Shown here: positions 31,917 to 42,355 of the stretch, one piece after another
Position numbering within the stretch: the stretch's first letter is position 1
How the letters are laid out: each line of letters starts with the position of its first letter
Assembly: GCF_900005765.1 (NCBI RefSeq)
Contig: NC_041684.1
Coordinates: forward strand, 273,889-337,888
Source of the DNA: Plasmodium relictum
Lineage: Eukaryota; Apicomplexa; Aconoidasida; Haemosporida; Plasmodiidae
Reading direction: 5' to 3'
DNA: 64,000 nucleotides
Notes under the pieces: generated by a model
What the model saw: the letters and a program-made list of their open reading frames with translations, nothing else
Databases searched by the model: none
What the model was told of the DNA's origin: nothing
Translations under genes and position numbers: made by a program

Positions 31917-33450
31917 TGTATAAAATACTTATAAAATAAATTTATATATATATAAATATATATATAATAATGATAAAATAGTAAAAGATAAAAAAAAAAA
32001 AAAAAAAAAAATGGATGTAAATTAAGACTGTTTATAGTTTTTTTTTTTATATAACTTAAATTTTCTTTTATAACTTTGAGTATATGCATATATATACACA
32101 TATTTCTAAATTTTTATACTATTTTTTTTTTTTTTTTGGAAGCACTTCATTAGAATTTGTTAATGTCTTTTTTTCTTTTCTTAATATATATTTTATTATC
32201 TATAATTTCCCATTTACATAATTTTTTTTATATTCTTATATCTAGAAAATATTTGTAAAAAAAACATACAATGAAATCAAAATGATGTGTCTATTTTTAA
32301 ATATATGCATTCTATAAAATTTTCATTATTTCCATTTATAATTCTTTTACACTTTTAGTGTATATTTCTTTGTGCATTTTAACATTATTAATATTTTATT
32401 ACATTATTATTATATATTTTCTTCTGCTTATTTTGGTGAGCACATTTTCGCTAATAACAGTATCGCTTCTATTTTTCTCATGTTTTTCCAAAAAAAAATT
32501 TTATTTTTATGAATTATTTTATTGGTATAGATAAAAAAGGTAAAAATATTAACCATTTTATAAATTTGCTTTTTAAAAGTGTTCTGTAGACATAATACAT
32601 AAAGTAAAAAGTATCTACATGAGTCATATAGATATTTTAATATAAAAAAATGTGCATATCAGGAGTATATATAAAAAAAAATTAGTAACATATGTTCCTA
32701 AAAAAAAAAAACTATAATAGCTAGTATAAAAGTTTAATAAAAACCAACATTAAAAGCAAATAAAATTAAAATTACAAAAGAATTATATCATTAATTCATA
32801 ATATAAGTTATTTAATTAATGCTTTTACATATATTTTGATAATATAAAATTATATACAAAACCACAATAAGTGTATACATTTAGAACATAAAATGTCGTA
32901 CAAAAAATGTTTCAAAAAGAAATTGATTAAAATGAAGGATATATTACTTCGCTATAATAAAAAGTAAAATATATATTCTTTTCTTTTTTTTAATTAATAA
33001 GTATATGAATAAGGAATTTTATTAATAACAATTAGATTTTTCTTTTTTTCCTATAAACCAATAAATCTTCTTTAAATATCTCCATCTTCTTTTTTATTTA
33101 TTTTCTTTAAATATTTGTAAAGTATTAAGCATTGAGTTGGGATTTATAATTCCATTTTTAAATATTAGTACTATATGTATATTACAAAATTTTTATCATT
33201 TTCGTTTTCTTAATACTTTCAATATATCTTTCTTTAAACATCTTAATAATACTGTTATTTGTTATTTTATTATTATATAAGATACTTTTTTTATGTTGGT
33301 TTTAATACCTTATAATAGTGTATCTTTCATTTTTCTCTTTTTTACTTATAAAATTTTTTTTAATGAGTTGTTATATTTAAAAATGTAAGTAAAGCATAAG
33401 AATTAAAAATATTATAAATTTTCTTAAAAATGTTCTGTATTACGTAAATA

Positions 33451-33481
<31 letters not shown>

Positions 33482-33606
33482 AACAAAATAAGTCTCCATT
33501 TGGTAATTATGAGCATTAAAGAGAATTACTATAAAAATTACATAATTTTTTTAAAAACAAAAATTATAAAATATATAATATAAATAATTTGCAAATTTTA
33601 TTAAAA
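31917..33606. other. Divergent intergenic region, dynein / OMP decarboxylase
   Basis: 1.7 kb between two start codons, so it holds both promoters. It contains poly-A runs (31989-32010 and 26 A at 33452-33477) and copy A of a diverged repeat (32786-32925) whose second copy lies beyond the OMP decarboxylase gene. No coding exon seen. Confidence 0.5.
32786..32925 (+). repeat. Diverged direct repeat, copy A
   Basis: About 140 bp beginning TATCATTAATTCATA and ending near ATGTTTCAAAAAG. It aligns with 34944-35085 in the same orientation, with shared blocks TATCATTAATT, TTTAATTAAT, GTTAT/TTATA..CACAA, ATACA, ACATAA.ATGT and GTTTCAAAAA in the same order. By eye roughly two thirds of the bases agree. 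Confidence 0.45.
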
Positions 33607-34566
33607 ATGAATTTAATTAAAAAATTAGAAAAAAGAAAAGATGAAGTGAATGGCTGTTTGTGTATTGGTTTAGATCCTGATGAATATGATATCAGAACAT
33701 TTATGAAAAATGAAAAAGAAAATGGATACAAAAATGTCAAGAACAACTTAAGTCAGGATGGAATGAAAATTATTGAAATAGGAAAGGAAATTTTGTTGGA
33801 ATCCTGTGACAATTTAAAAGAAAAAGATGAATTATTTTACTTTTTTAACCATTTTTGCTTTTATATAATTAATGTTACTAAAAAATATGCGCTAGCATAT
33901 AAAATGAATTTTGCTTTTTATGTTCCTTACGGTTCAATAGGTATAGATGTTTTAAAAAATGTTTTTGATTATTTATATTATATTAATATACCGACTATTC
34001 TCGATATGAAAATAAATGATATTGGTAATACAGTTAAGAATTACAGAAAATTCATATTTGAGTATTTAAAAAGTGACGCATGCACAGTTAATATGTATAT
34101 GGGAACGGATATATTAAAAGATATATGCTTTGATGAAGTAAAAAAACAATATTATAGTGTTTTTGTTCTTATTAAAACAACTAACCCAGGTTCTTCCATT
34201 TTTCAAAATAAGCTTTCTTTATGTAATAAGCAGTCATATATGGTTATGGCAGAAGAAGCACATAAAATTTCAAAAGAATTAAAAATGGAAGAAAATAATG
34301 AATTTATTGGTTTTGTTGTTGGATCAAATAGTTTTGAAGAAATGAATATAATCAGAAAACAATTTCCTGATTGTTATATTTTATCACCAGGGATAGGGGC
34401 GCAAAATGGTGATTTATATAAAACATTAATGAATGGTTATAATAAAAGTTATGAAAAGATTTTGATAAATATTGGAAGAGCCATAACTAAAAATCCTAAC
34501 CCTCAGCAAGCTTCTGAAACATACTATAATCAAATTAGTCAAATTTTAAAAGATCTAGAAAAATAA
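33607..34566 (+). CDS. OMPDC: Orotidine 5'-phosphate decarboxylase
   Basis: Last step of pyrimidine synthesis: OMP to UMP plus CO2. The parasite depends on de novo pyrimidines. I choose the ATG at 33607 (MNLIKKLEKRKDEVNG, 319 residues), which aligns with the start of other Plasmodium enzymes. An in-frame ATG at 33589 would add six residues. The frame opens with CLCIGLDPDEYDI (phosphate and substrate strand). It has the catalytic loop ILDMKINDIGNT, with Asp133, Lys135 and Asp138 forming the Asp-Lys-Asp array. It then has VLIKTTNPGSS, FVVGSNS, LSPGIGAQNGD and the phosphate-binding INIGRAITKNPNP. It is a free-standing decarboxylase; in Plasmodium it works with a separately encoded orotate phosphoribosyltransferase. 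No targeting sequence is seen. It lies between two copies of a diverged repeat. Confidence 0.97.
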   Translation: MNLIKKLEKRKDEVNGCLCIGLDPDEYDIRTFMKNEKENGYKNVKNNLSQDGMKIIEIGKEILLESCDNLKEKDELFYFFNHFCFYIINVTKKYALAYKMNFAFYVPYGSIGIDVLKNVFDYLYYINIPTILDMKINDIGNTVKNYRKFIFEYLKSDACTVNMYMGTDILKDICFDEVKKQYYSVFVLIKTTNPGSSIFQNKLSLCNKQSYMVMAEEAHKISKELKMEENNEFIGFVVGSNSFEEMNIIRKQFPDCYILSPGIGAQNGDLYKTLMNGYNKSYEKILINIGRAITKNPNPQQASETYYNQISQILKDLEK

Positions 34567-34639
34567 GCATATAATTACTAATTAAATTAAACGTATATAT
34601 TTCTATTTGAATACTTACGTAAATTATTATTATAAATAT

Positions 34640-34642
<3 letters not shown>

Positions 34643-34679
<37 letters not shown>
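34643..34679. repeat. (TA)n microsatellite
   Basis: About 37 bp of uninterrupted alternating A and T in the 3' flank of OMP decarboxylase. Confidence 0.95.
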
Positions 34680-34681
<2 letters not shown>

Positions 34682-34943
34682 TTAAAACAATTTATTTACT
34701 TTTAATGATTTATTTATAAGATATTCCCTTTGTTATATTTTTTTAAATATTATAAAAAAATAAAAAGAAAGGGATATAATCAAAAGTAGACATTTTTTTT
34801 AATTCATATTGTAATATTTTATGTTTTTATATAAATTTAGCTCGTTTTTTAAATAAAAATTATGATGACTAGTCTAAATATTCTCTTTAGTGAAAAATAA
34901 TATAGAAACAAAAAAAAAAAAAATATAGAAGTGAAAAAAAAAG

Positions 34944-35085
34944 TGTATCATTAATTTATAGTGTAAATCATTTAATTAATCCCTTTATTAATTATTTATA
35001 AAATAAAGTTATGCACAAATAAATAATGAGGATACACATATATAGGGCATAACATGTTCAAAAAACGTTTCAAAAAAAAAGATGT
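34944..35085 (+). repeat. Diverged direct repeat, copy B
   Basis: Partner of 32786-32925, same orientation, 2,158 bp downstream, with the OMP decarboxylase gene between the two. It begins TATCATTAATTTATA and ends near GTTTCAAAAAA. Confidence 0.45.
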
Positions 35086-35258
35086 ACATAATATAATATA
35101 TATTATTTTATTATAGAAAAAAATTAAAGTATCATCAGAAGAAATAAATAAATCCTTTTCTAATTTTCGTATAATTAGTTTATTCCTCAGATGATTTTAA
35201 AATCGTAACTATCTTTCCTATTTTTTTATAAAGAAAAAAAAAGTTTGTATTAATAGAT

Positions 35259-35426
35259 TTATGTGGCTTCATTTTTTCCGAAATAAACAGTTTGCCCATA
35301 TTTGTGTGCTAAATATTTTGATAATGAAAAATACATAATTTTATAAAAACAATAGCAACAAGAAATGCTGCACCAAAAAAGAGAATAAATTATTCCACCT
35401 AAACAATAATATATGGGGTTTATCAT
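35259..35426 (-). CDS. Small Cys-rich hydrophobic protein (55 aa)
   Basis: Starts MINPIYYCLGGIIYSLFWCS, continues through a Cys/Tyr/Phe-rich hydrophobic core (ISCCYCFYKIMYF) and ends in a polar tail with KYLAHKYGQTVYFGKNEAT. The tail's balanced composition argues against chance. The same frame runs open upstream to 35525, but that part is poly-F/Y/L and I exclude it. It probably has one membrane segment. No family was recognised. It lies head-to-tail 157 bp downstream of the next minus-strand small gene and could be a separate gene or an alternative last exon. Confidence 0.45.
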   Translation of the reverse strand: MINPIYYCLGGIIYSLFWCSISCCYCFYKIMYFSLSKYLAHKYGQTVYFGKNEAT

Positions 35427-35583
35427 ATTAAAAACAAAATAAAAACAGAAAAAGAAAAAAAAAAACAATAAATAATAAAAAAGTTTTAAATATGTGTAAA
35501 TAATAAATAAAAAAATTATGAACATTTATAATTATTCTTAATTTGTTTTAAGGTATAAACATTAGTTCTATTTTTTTTTTGTT

Positions 35584-36359
35584 TTATTCTTCTGAAATTT
35601 GTGTAGCTTCTGTGAAGTAAAAATATGAAAAAAAAAAATATATCATTAATGGACACAAATTAACAAGAAAATCTAATTTTGTTTTATAATTTAAGAAACA
35701 AATATATAAAAAAATTTTAATAATCTTATTTCAATTTATAAAAAAAAAAATTTAACAATAAAATATATATAAAATCAGAATTATTACTTTCTTTTATTTT
35801 TTGTCTAAGTTTATATCTTTCCATAACATTTGTCACATTATTATCTAATTTTTTTTCACTTTCGCCTAAGATAAGAAAATATATGAAGACATTGCATGTA
35901 TTTAGTGCAAATTTACATACAAACATAAAAAAAAAAAAAACATATAAATAATACTAAAATTAAAAAAATATTAAGGAAGCATATAATATAAAAAATAGAA
36001 AGTCTTACAGGAATGTATTACTTAAAATATATAAAAAACTGCATGCTCAAAAAAAAAAAAAATTTAAAAAAAAAAAATTTTAAATATATATTTAAATACC
36101 AATATTATAAATTTGATAAAAATTAGTTGAACAAAAAACTACTTCAAGCAAGCCTCCAATGAAAAACATCCCTATGTACAAATATGGGAGACGCTTGTAA
36201 ACATTTATTTTTTTTAAACTTCTTTGACCCTTAAAGAATAAAAAAGTACAATATTATATATATGTACAAAATACAAATATATATATATATATATTAATAA
36301 ATATTATACAAAATACATATTTTTTTATTCTTAAAAATGTTATTTTATATTACTTCCAT
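35584..36359 (-). CDS. Small single-span membrane protein, possibly SMIM4/UQCC5-like (4 exons)
   Basis: Exons 36229-36100, 35865-35788 and 35609-35584 join in phase with GT..AG introns. A 6-bp first exon at 36359-36354 (ATG GAA, donor GTAATA) is the best phase-compatible start I found, but it is uncertain. The product is 79 residues: a basic lead (GQRSLKKINVYKRLPYLYIG), a membrane segment (MFFIGGLLEVVF), then FYQIYNIGESEKKLDNN, a charged helix VMERYKLRQKIKE and the end ATQISEE. The pattern Y-x-x-LP, GG, E, FY-x-x-Y and a charged C-terminal helix resembles SMIM4/UQCC5, a mitochondrial complex III assembly factor, as I remember it. The resemblance is weak and unproven. Alternatively exon 3 reads through to a stop at 35726, giving a poly-F tail, which looks less natural. 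Confidence 0.55.
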
Positions 36360-36931
36360 ATTTCAAAGAAAAGTAAAAATACAATGGAAACTTATTTATT
36401 TGAATTTATTGAAGCTTTTACGCATTTAATACTTTATATAACAAGCATTTATTCTAATGGTTAAAAATATATATTCTTTAATAAATAAAAAAGAATTTAT
36501 GATTTGATCTAATGAGTTTTTGTATTATTTTTTTTCTTTTTTGCAGAATATTTTGAAAAAAGAAGAAAATTCAATGCTTTAATATGGTAAAAATAATAAA
36601 AAAAAAAGAAAAAAATATAAATTCATATAAATTTTTTGTAAACGCAATGTAGAATGTTTTGTTTATTAATTTTATGAAATATAATTAAATAAAAAAATTC
36701 TTTTTATTTTTTTTTTTTTTAAAATTAATTTCACTTAAAAATTATACTTCTAATTTTTCATTTTTATTCCTTAAAAATGAAATATGCATTATTAAAAAAA
36801 AAAAAAAAAAAATTTTAATAAATTGTATACTACTTAAATTTCAACAGACTGAAATACACATTTTTTATTATTTAAATATAAATTTGTTATTAAATTAAAA
36901 AAAAATACTCATTTTTGAATTTTTTTTTTTA
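36360..36931. other. Divergent intergenic region of two small genes
   Basis: About 570 bp between the inferred start codons of the SMIM4-like gene (-) and the 159-residue gene (+). Mostly poly(dA:dT). It is probably a shared promoter region, and the true first exon of the minus-strand gene might lie inside it. Confidence 0.4.
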
Positions 36932-38046
36932 ATGATAAATAGGCATTGTACAAATAAAGAAGTAGAAAAATATATACAACAGGTTAAATTATTAAAAAAA
37001 AAATATAAAATATATAAAAGAGGAATAAAAAAAATAAAGCAGACATAAATTTGCAAAAATTATATAATTTTTTTTTTTTAAGGCATTGTATCCTATTAAA
37101 AAATTTTTGTTAAATAAAAGTTTATATAAATTTAGAATCATTTTAAAAAATTTGAAAAATGAGGTATTAAATATATATACCGTCGAGTTTGAGCAATTCT
37201 ACAAAAATTATACACAATTTAGTTACTCTTCTTTTGAACAATTTGTTTGGGATTTTTTTACTTACATTGAAATGCAAATATACGAAAATTATAACATAGG
37301 TTAAAAAATAATTTATTTTTTTTTTATTTTAATTCTCTTAAAGTTTAAAAAATTTTTTTATGTCCTTAATTTTGATACATTAATATTTAATAAAATATTT
37401 AAAAGCATGTATTTATTTCACAAAAAAAAAAAAAAAAAAGAAAAGAAAAATGCAATACAATATAATACAATAATATGTAAAAAAAAATATTTCACAAAAA
37501 ATAACAAAAAAAGACAACATTATTTCTAATTTTTAATATATATACATATAAAAAAAATGATAGACATATTAATAAAATTATATAAATAAAAATCTATCAA
37601 ATAAATATACAAATATATTTGTTACTTTTTATATATTAGAGAAGACATTTGAAATATCTTTTGATATTCTGAGAGATGATGAAGATAATATCTTATTAAA
37701 TGAGAATTTAAAAGATGATTGGGAATTAATTTCATATGACAGTACAAAATATTTACATATATTAAAGAATATCAATATATATATATATATATTTTCTATT
37801 ACAATAATACTTGCTTATATGAGATATAAATGAATATTTTTATGTTCTAATTAGATCTGGATATATTTGATAAAAAAATATTAAAGAGTATGAATATTTC
37901 TGATGAAAATTCATCCAATCCTATATGCCAAGTAATAAAACAGAAACATGCATATATATATATATATATATTTTCCCTTATTTTTTTTATGATAAAATTT
38001 TTTATTATTTAAGATATATGTAGAAAGTAGAAAAAGTATAAATTGA
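36932..38046 (+). CDS. Unidentified 159-residue protein (5 exons)
   Basis: Exons 36932-36982, 37083-37299, 37640-37741, 37855-37931 and 38014-38046. All four introns are GT..AG, phases agree and the total is 480 nt. It begins MINRHCTNKEVEKYIQQ and continues ALYPIKKFLLNKSLYKFRII. It then has an aromatic helical region (FEQFYKNYTQFSYSSFEQFV) and a Asp/Glu-rich middle (ILRDDEDNILLNENLKDDWE), and it ends near NPICQ then IYVESRKSIN. No signal peptide or membrane segment. No family was recognised. The last exon is short and could be mis-chosen: without it the frame stops a little after the 37931 donor. Its 3' end is 24 bp from that of the opposing gene. Confidence 0.65.
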
Positions 38047-38070
38047 TATGTGTACGTAGTTTTATCATTT

Positions 38071-38364
38071 TTATGAATATTTAAAAAGTTCTAAAGATAT
38101 CCATTTAAAATATTTATATAAAATATAAATAGATATTGAGCTAACATTCACAATATAGTAATATAAAGCATAGGGATGCATTTTAAAAAAAAAAAACATA
38201 GATGAAAATATAAATGCAGAAATAGATAAACTTATTAAACATATTCCATAAAAAGCATATATTGATTTATCTATACTTTTTTCACTTTCATGTGATAATA
38301 TAATTCTTCTTTCAAACAAAATTTTGAAATTCCTTTTTTTATCTTGATTATTTTTTGTCACCAT
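38071..38364 (-). CDS. Small protein with two membrane segments (97 aa), unknown
   Basis: Single exon. It starts with a polar basic part (MVTKNNQDKKRNFKILFERR, then IILSHESEKSIDKSI), followed by a hydrophobic hairpin: YGICLISLSISAFIFSSMFF, a short turn with KMHPYAL, then YYYIVNVSSISIYILY, ending KWISLELFKYS. The ordered N-terminus with His, Glu, Ser and Arg supports coding status. No family was recognised. It overlaps nothing and is convergent with the five-exon gene, only 24 bp from its stop. Confidence 0.6.
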   Translation of the reverse strand: MVTKNNQDKKRNFKILFERRIILSHESEKSIDKSIYAFYGICLISLSISAFIFSSMFFFFKMHPYALYYYIVNVSSISIYILYKYFKWISLELFKYS

Positions 38365-38882
38365 TATTAATGTTTTAAAAAATTAAATTTCTATTCTAAA
38401 TTTAATATTAATATTTTTTTTTTTAAAGATGCTATTTAAATAAGTCCTTTTCAAACTTCACATATATGTTCTCACGCTTTTCTTTTTTCTATATTTTTTT
38501 TTTAAATTAGAAAAAAAAAAAAAAACATTAATATTATTGAAATTTTAAAAATTACATAAAATATAAATGAATTTATTAATTAAAAATTATTTTAAAATTT
38601 TTGATGTTCTAATATTTGAATTTAATATATACATGCACATTTAGTTCAAAATTATTATTATATAATTTTTGAAAAACTTCATAATAATTAAAAGTACTAC
38701 GATACATTTATATATACCATCTATTAATGTATATTAATATATTTAGCACCCATATATAAATCATTTATATAATAATAATTTATATAACATTTATTTATAA
38801 TATTTCATGCTTGAAAATAAATGCTCTGCATATTTTATTTTTTAATACATTTTTATTTACTACATATTTATTTTGTAATACT

Positions 38883-41397
38883 TTATATATTTTTTTTTTT
38901 TCTTACATCTTTAAAGTTCGTAGGAAAATTTTTATTATTAATTTTTTTACTCTTTAATTGTTTATTTTGATTGTTACTTTTTCTATCTAAATTAATTTCA
39001 AATCTCATTTGTTTTCTTCTTTCTTGTTCTCTCTCCCTTTGATATTCATACACAAGTTGACTATTTTCCTCTTTTAAAATAAATATACATTCAAATTTTT
39101 AGTAAATGAAAAAGTTAAATTTTTATATATTTTTTTTCATTAGATGAAAAAAGAAAAAAAAGAAAAAAAAGGAAAAAATACAAAAATAAGTACATGAGTG
39201 CACTTAAAATATTTACAGTTTTTTTTTTCTTTAATAATTTGAAAATTTTTTTCAGTTGGATATTTTGAGAAAAAAATTTGTGTAAAATAAAAAATTAAAT
39301 TGAAAATTATATTAATAAAAAATATACCAAATTTGGAATTAAATAACAATATATATATATATAAGCATATAATTTTTTTTTTTATCTTCTTACCAGTATA
39401 TTTTGTAAGGGTTGTAATATATGAATAAATTTTATTTTCCATTATTTGTAATTTTTTCATTATTTCATCAGTATTTATGTCATAAGAAAATTGTGTACAA
39501 ATATAATCAATTTTATTATTTATATTATTAAATGATATTTGATCTTGATTATTTTTAATGAGATTTTCATATTCAGATATTTTATCATTATGTTCTTTAA
39601 TGAAATTACTAATATCTTTAATTTTTTTATCCATTTCATTATTTTTTATTTCAAATGCTTTTTTTTTTTCTTCATATTTTTTTTCATATTCTTCTAATTC
39701 ATATTCAGCATTTTGTGTGTCATCTATTAGTTGTAAATGTTTCTCTTCTAATAAATTAAAGTTGTCTATTAATAATTGAGAATTTTTTATATATTTTTCC
39801 ATTTTTTTTGAAAAATTATCTTCTTTTTCTTCATTTTGATTTTCATTAAATAAAACATCATCTAAATTATCACTATTAGCTAATTTATTAAGAAAAAATT
39901 TATACTTGTCTAGTTCTTTTATTTTTTCTTCTTTTTTCTCATATTCAACATCTAATTTACTAATTTCTATGTTAAGCGACTGTACTTGATTTTTTTTTTT
40001 TTTTTTTTTTGAACTAATTTCTTCAAATTTCTGTCTCATATTTTGTAATATGAATATGAAAAAAAAAGGTATTTTATACTTTTTAAGCATATAATAAACA
40101 ATTTAAGTAGTATTATTAATAATACTAATTCAAATATATAAAAATATGATATTTATTACTTCTAATTGTATCATATATACAAATAAAAATTTATATGTTA
40201 GAAACAAATATAAGCACTTTTATGATATATATATGCTTTATAAAATAATAAATATGGAAAATAGGTAAAAATTTCTAAATATATATATATGTGTATATAT
40301 ATATTATTACTTTAATTAGTTCTTCTGTTTTTTGAAAATTTTCCATTAAGGATTGTTGAAATACCTCTGATTCTTTATTCATATTTTTATTTAAGTTATT
40401 TATTATTTTTTCTTTTTTGCTTGTATATTTATAAATATCTTCTAATTTTGTTTTTTTTTTATACATTAATGTCTTTGCAATAAAAATCTCTTTTTCTAGA
40501 TTAATGAAATCTCTTATATTACTTTTATTTTTCTTTAATGATTTATTATTCTCTAAAACATATTTTTTTTTATTTTTTTTATTGTCAGAATCATTTTTTT
40601 TATTTTCACATGATCTTGCTTTATTCCATTTTTTCTCCAATTTTTCTGGGTCTTTTTTCTTTTTTTCAATTTGTTTTTCTTCTAACTTTTGTTTTACTAT
40701 TTCAATTTCTTCATTTTTTTGAAGATTTATTAGCTCTTTGATGTCATCACTGAAATATATTTTTATTTGAAGGAATGATAAAATAAATATATATATAAAT
40801 ACTTTATCAGAGTAATTAAAAAAAAAAATAAATAAATAAAAATAAAATTTAGTAAACTTTTTTGTAAGACATATGTGCTATCTTTATTTGAACATATATT
40901 TAGATACACATTTTTTAATTTTATTAATACTTTTTTTTAGAATTATTCTCTGAGTTTATATCGGATGGGATAACTAAACTTGTATAATTATAAGAAAAGT
41001 TCTTTTTTTTTTCTTCAGGATTTTCTATTTCATCATCTACTATATTAAAATATATTGATAAAAAAAATAATTGAATGTATATATATATATATATATTTCT
41101 TTTTCTTTTTCTTTTTTTTTCAAAAAATTATAACAATTTTCTCTTGTAATTAATTTTTCTTTTTCAATAATCTTGTAAAAAAAAAAAAAAAAATTATTAA
41201 AGAAAATTTAGCTTCTTTTGTTTAGTTTATTTCTTAGATACTTGTTTTTTAGATTCTTCAATAATTGTTTCTAAATTCTAAAAAATAAAAGAAAAAAAAA
41301 AATTAATAAAATACATTTTAAGAAATTCGTAATATTTATCTTTATATTTATAAATAATTTATCTAGCTATAACATTATAGAAATCATCATCGCTCAT
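38883..41397 (-). CDS. CFAP100/CCDC38-like coiled-coil protein with DUF4200 (7 exons)
   Basis: Exons 41397-41374, 41277-41242, 41171-41135, 41039-40931, 40749-40311, 40030-39394 and 39070-38883. All are GT..AG with matching phase and total 1,470 nt, 489 residues. The N-terminus is acidic (MSDDDFYN). The DUF4200-type region spans exons 5-6. It reads INLEKEIFIAKTLMYKKKTK, then LEDIYKYTSKKEKIINNLNK, FQQSLMENFQKTEELIK, and after the intron KFEEISSKKKKK and LDKYKFFLNKLA. This is the pattern of CFAP100/CCDC37 and CCDC38. Coiled coil continues through exon 6. In algae and animals these proteins dock or regulate inner dynein arms on axonemal doublets, so a male-gamete flagellum role is inferred. The last exon contains a good donor (GAT|GTAAGA), so further 3' exons are possible. 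Confidence 0.78.
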
Positions 41398-42229
41398 TTT
41401 CTTTATATATATTTTTGGTCACCCTTTAACAATATAACAAAAAATAAAAGAAGATATATGTGCCTATTATTTTCTTATTTTCATAAATTAAAAAAAACAA
41501 AGTGGTAAACTATAAATATTACTTATTCTAATATTTCTTTTCTTTTTTTTTTAATATATTTCAAATATTACTATTTAATAGTGCACTATTATAGGAATTT
41601 TTTTTTTTACAAATCATGAATAAGAAAAAAAAAAGGAGAGAAAAACAATTAGTAAACTTTATATAGAATAAAAAAAAAGAAAAGAAAAGAAAAATAATGC
41701 ATTATTAAATATAGATTAATTTATTTTTAATATATTCATTTAATAACATCATAATAGAAAATGCATAATTGAAAAAAAAAAAAAAAAGACAAAGACAAAA
41801 AAAATAATACATACTATTTTTTATACCCAGGGGTAAATTATTTTAGCACTTAATTCTCTTTTTTTATTATTCAAAAGTAATAGAATATCTATTTTTTTTT
41901 TTTTTTAAATAAATTAACAATTATATAAAAAATATAGGTAATATTTTTAATATAAAATATATATATAAGGTATGAATAATGTTTAATAAAGGAAAAATAC
42001 ATAAACGTATAATAAGGATATATATAAATTTATGAAATAGAAAAAAAAATTTGTATAGATATAAAATAATAAAAAAAGTAGAAATAAATAAAAAAGTATT
42101 TATAGAGTGAAGGCTAAAAGTGTATTACAAAAAATAAAATAAATAAATAACTATATACTGTAAACGTTAAAGGAAACAAAATGAAATATACTAAGTAGTT
42201 TTACGGAAATACGAAAAAAAAAAAAAAAA

Positions 42230-42282
<53 letters not shown>

Positions 42283-42355
42283 ATTAAAGTAATTTTGTAA
42301 AATTAAAAATTTTAATAAATATAGATATATACATTGTATAAAAATATTAATAAAT
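41398..42355. promoter_or_regulatory. Shared divergent promoter region (CFAP100-like / HAP2-like)
   Basis: 958 bp between the start codons of two head-to-head genes whose families both act in the flagellated, fusing male gamete. It contains several poly(dA:dT) tracts and a (TA)n run at 42241-42279 close to the fusogen start. No specific transcription-factor motif was identified. A signal-peptide exon for the fusogen was sought here and not found. Confidence 0.45.
42241..42279. repeat. (TA)n microsatellite
   Basis: 39 bp of alternating T and A about 80 bp upstream of the HAP2-like start codon. Length variation here could alter the leader or the promoter. Confidence 0.95.

Larger units (their letters stand above)
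34567..35258. other. Convergent intergenic region 3' of OMP decarboxylase
   Basis: Contains a (TA)n microsatellite at 34643-34679 and copy B of the diverged repeat at 34944-35085. No gene seen. Confidence 0.5.

Noticed and set aside
39140-39393. C-terminal extension of the frame in CFAP100-like exon 6 (GKKIKKK...)
   Set aside because: It follows a consensus donor G|GTAAGA, turns into poly-I/F, and the downstream exon at 39070 continues in phase with a coiled-coil-like sequence.
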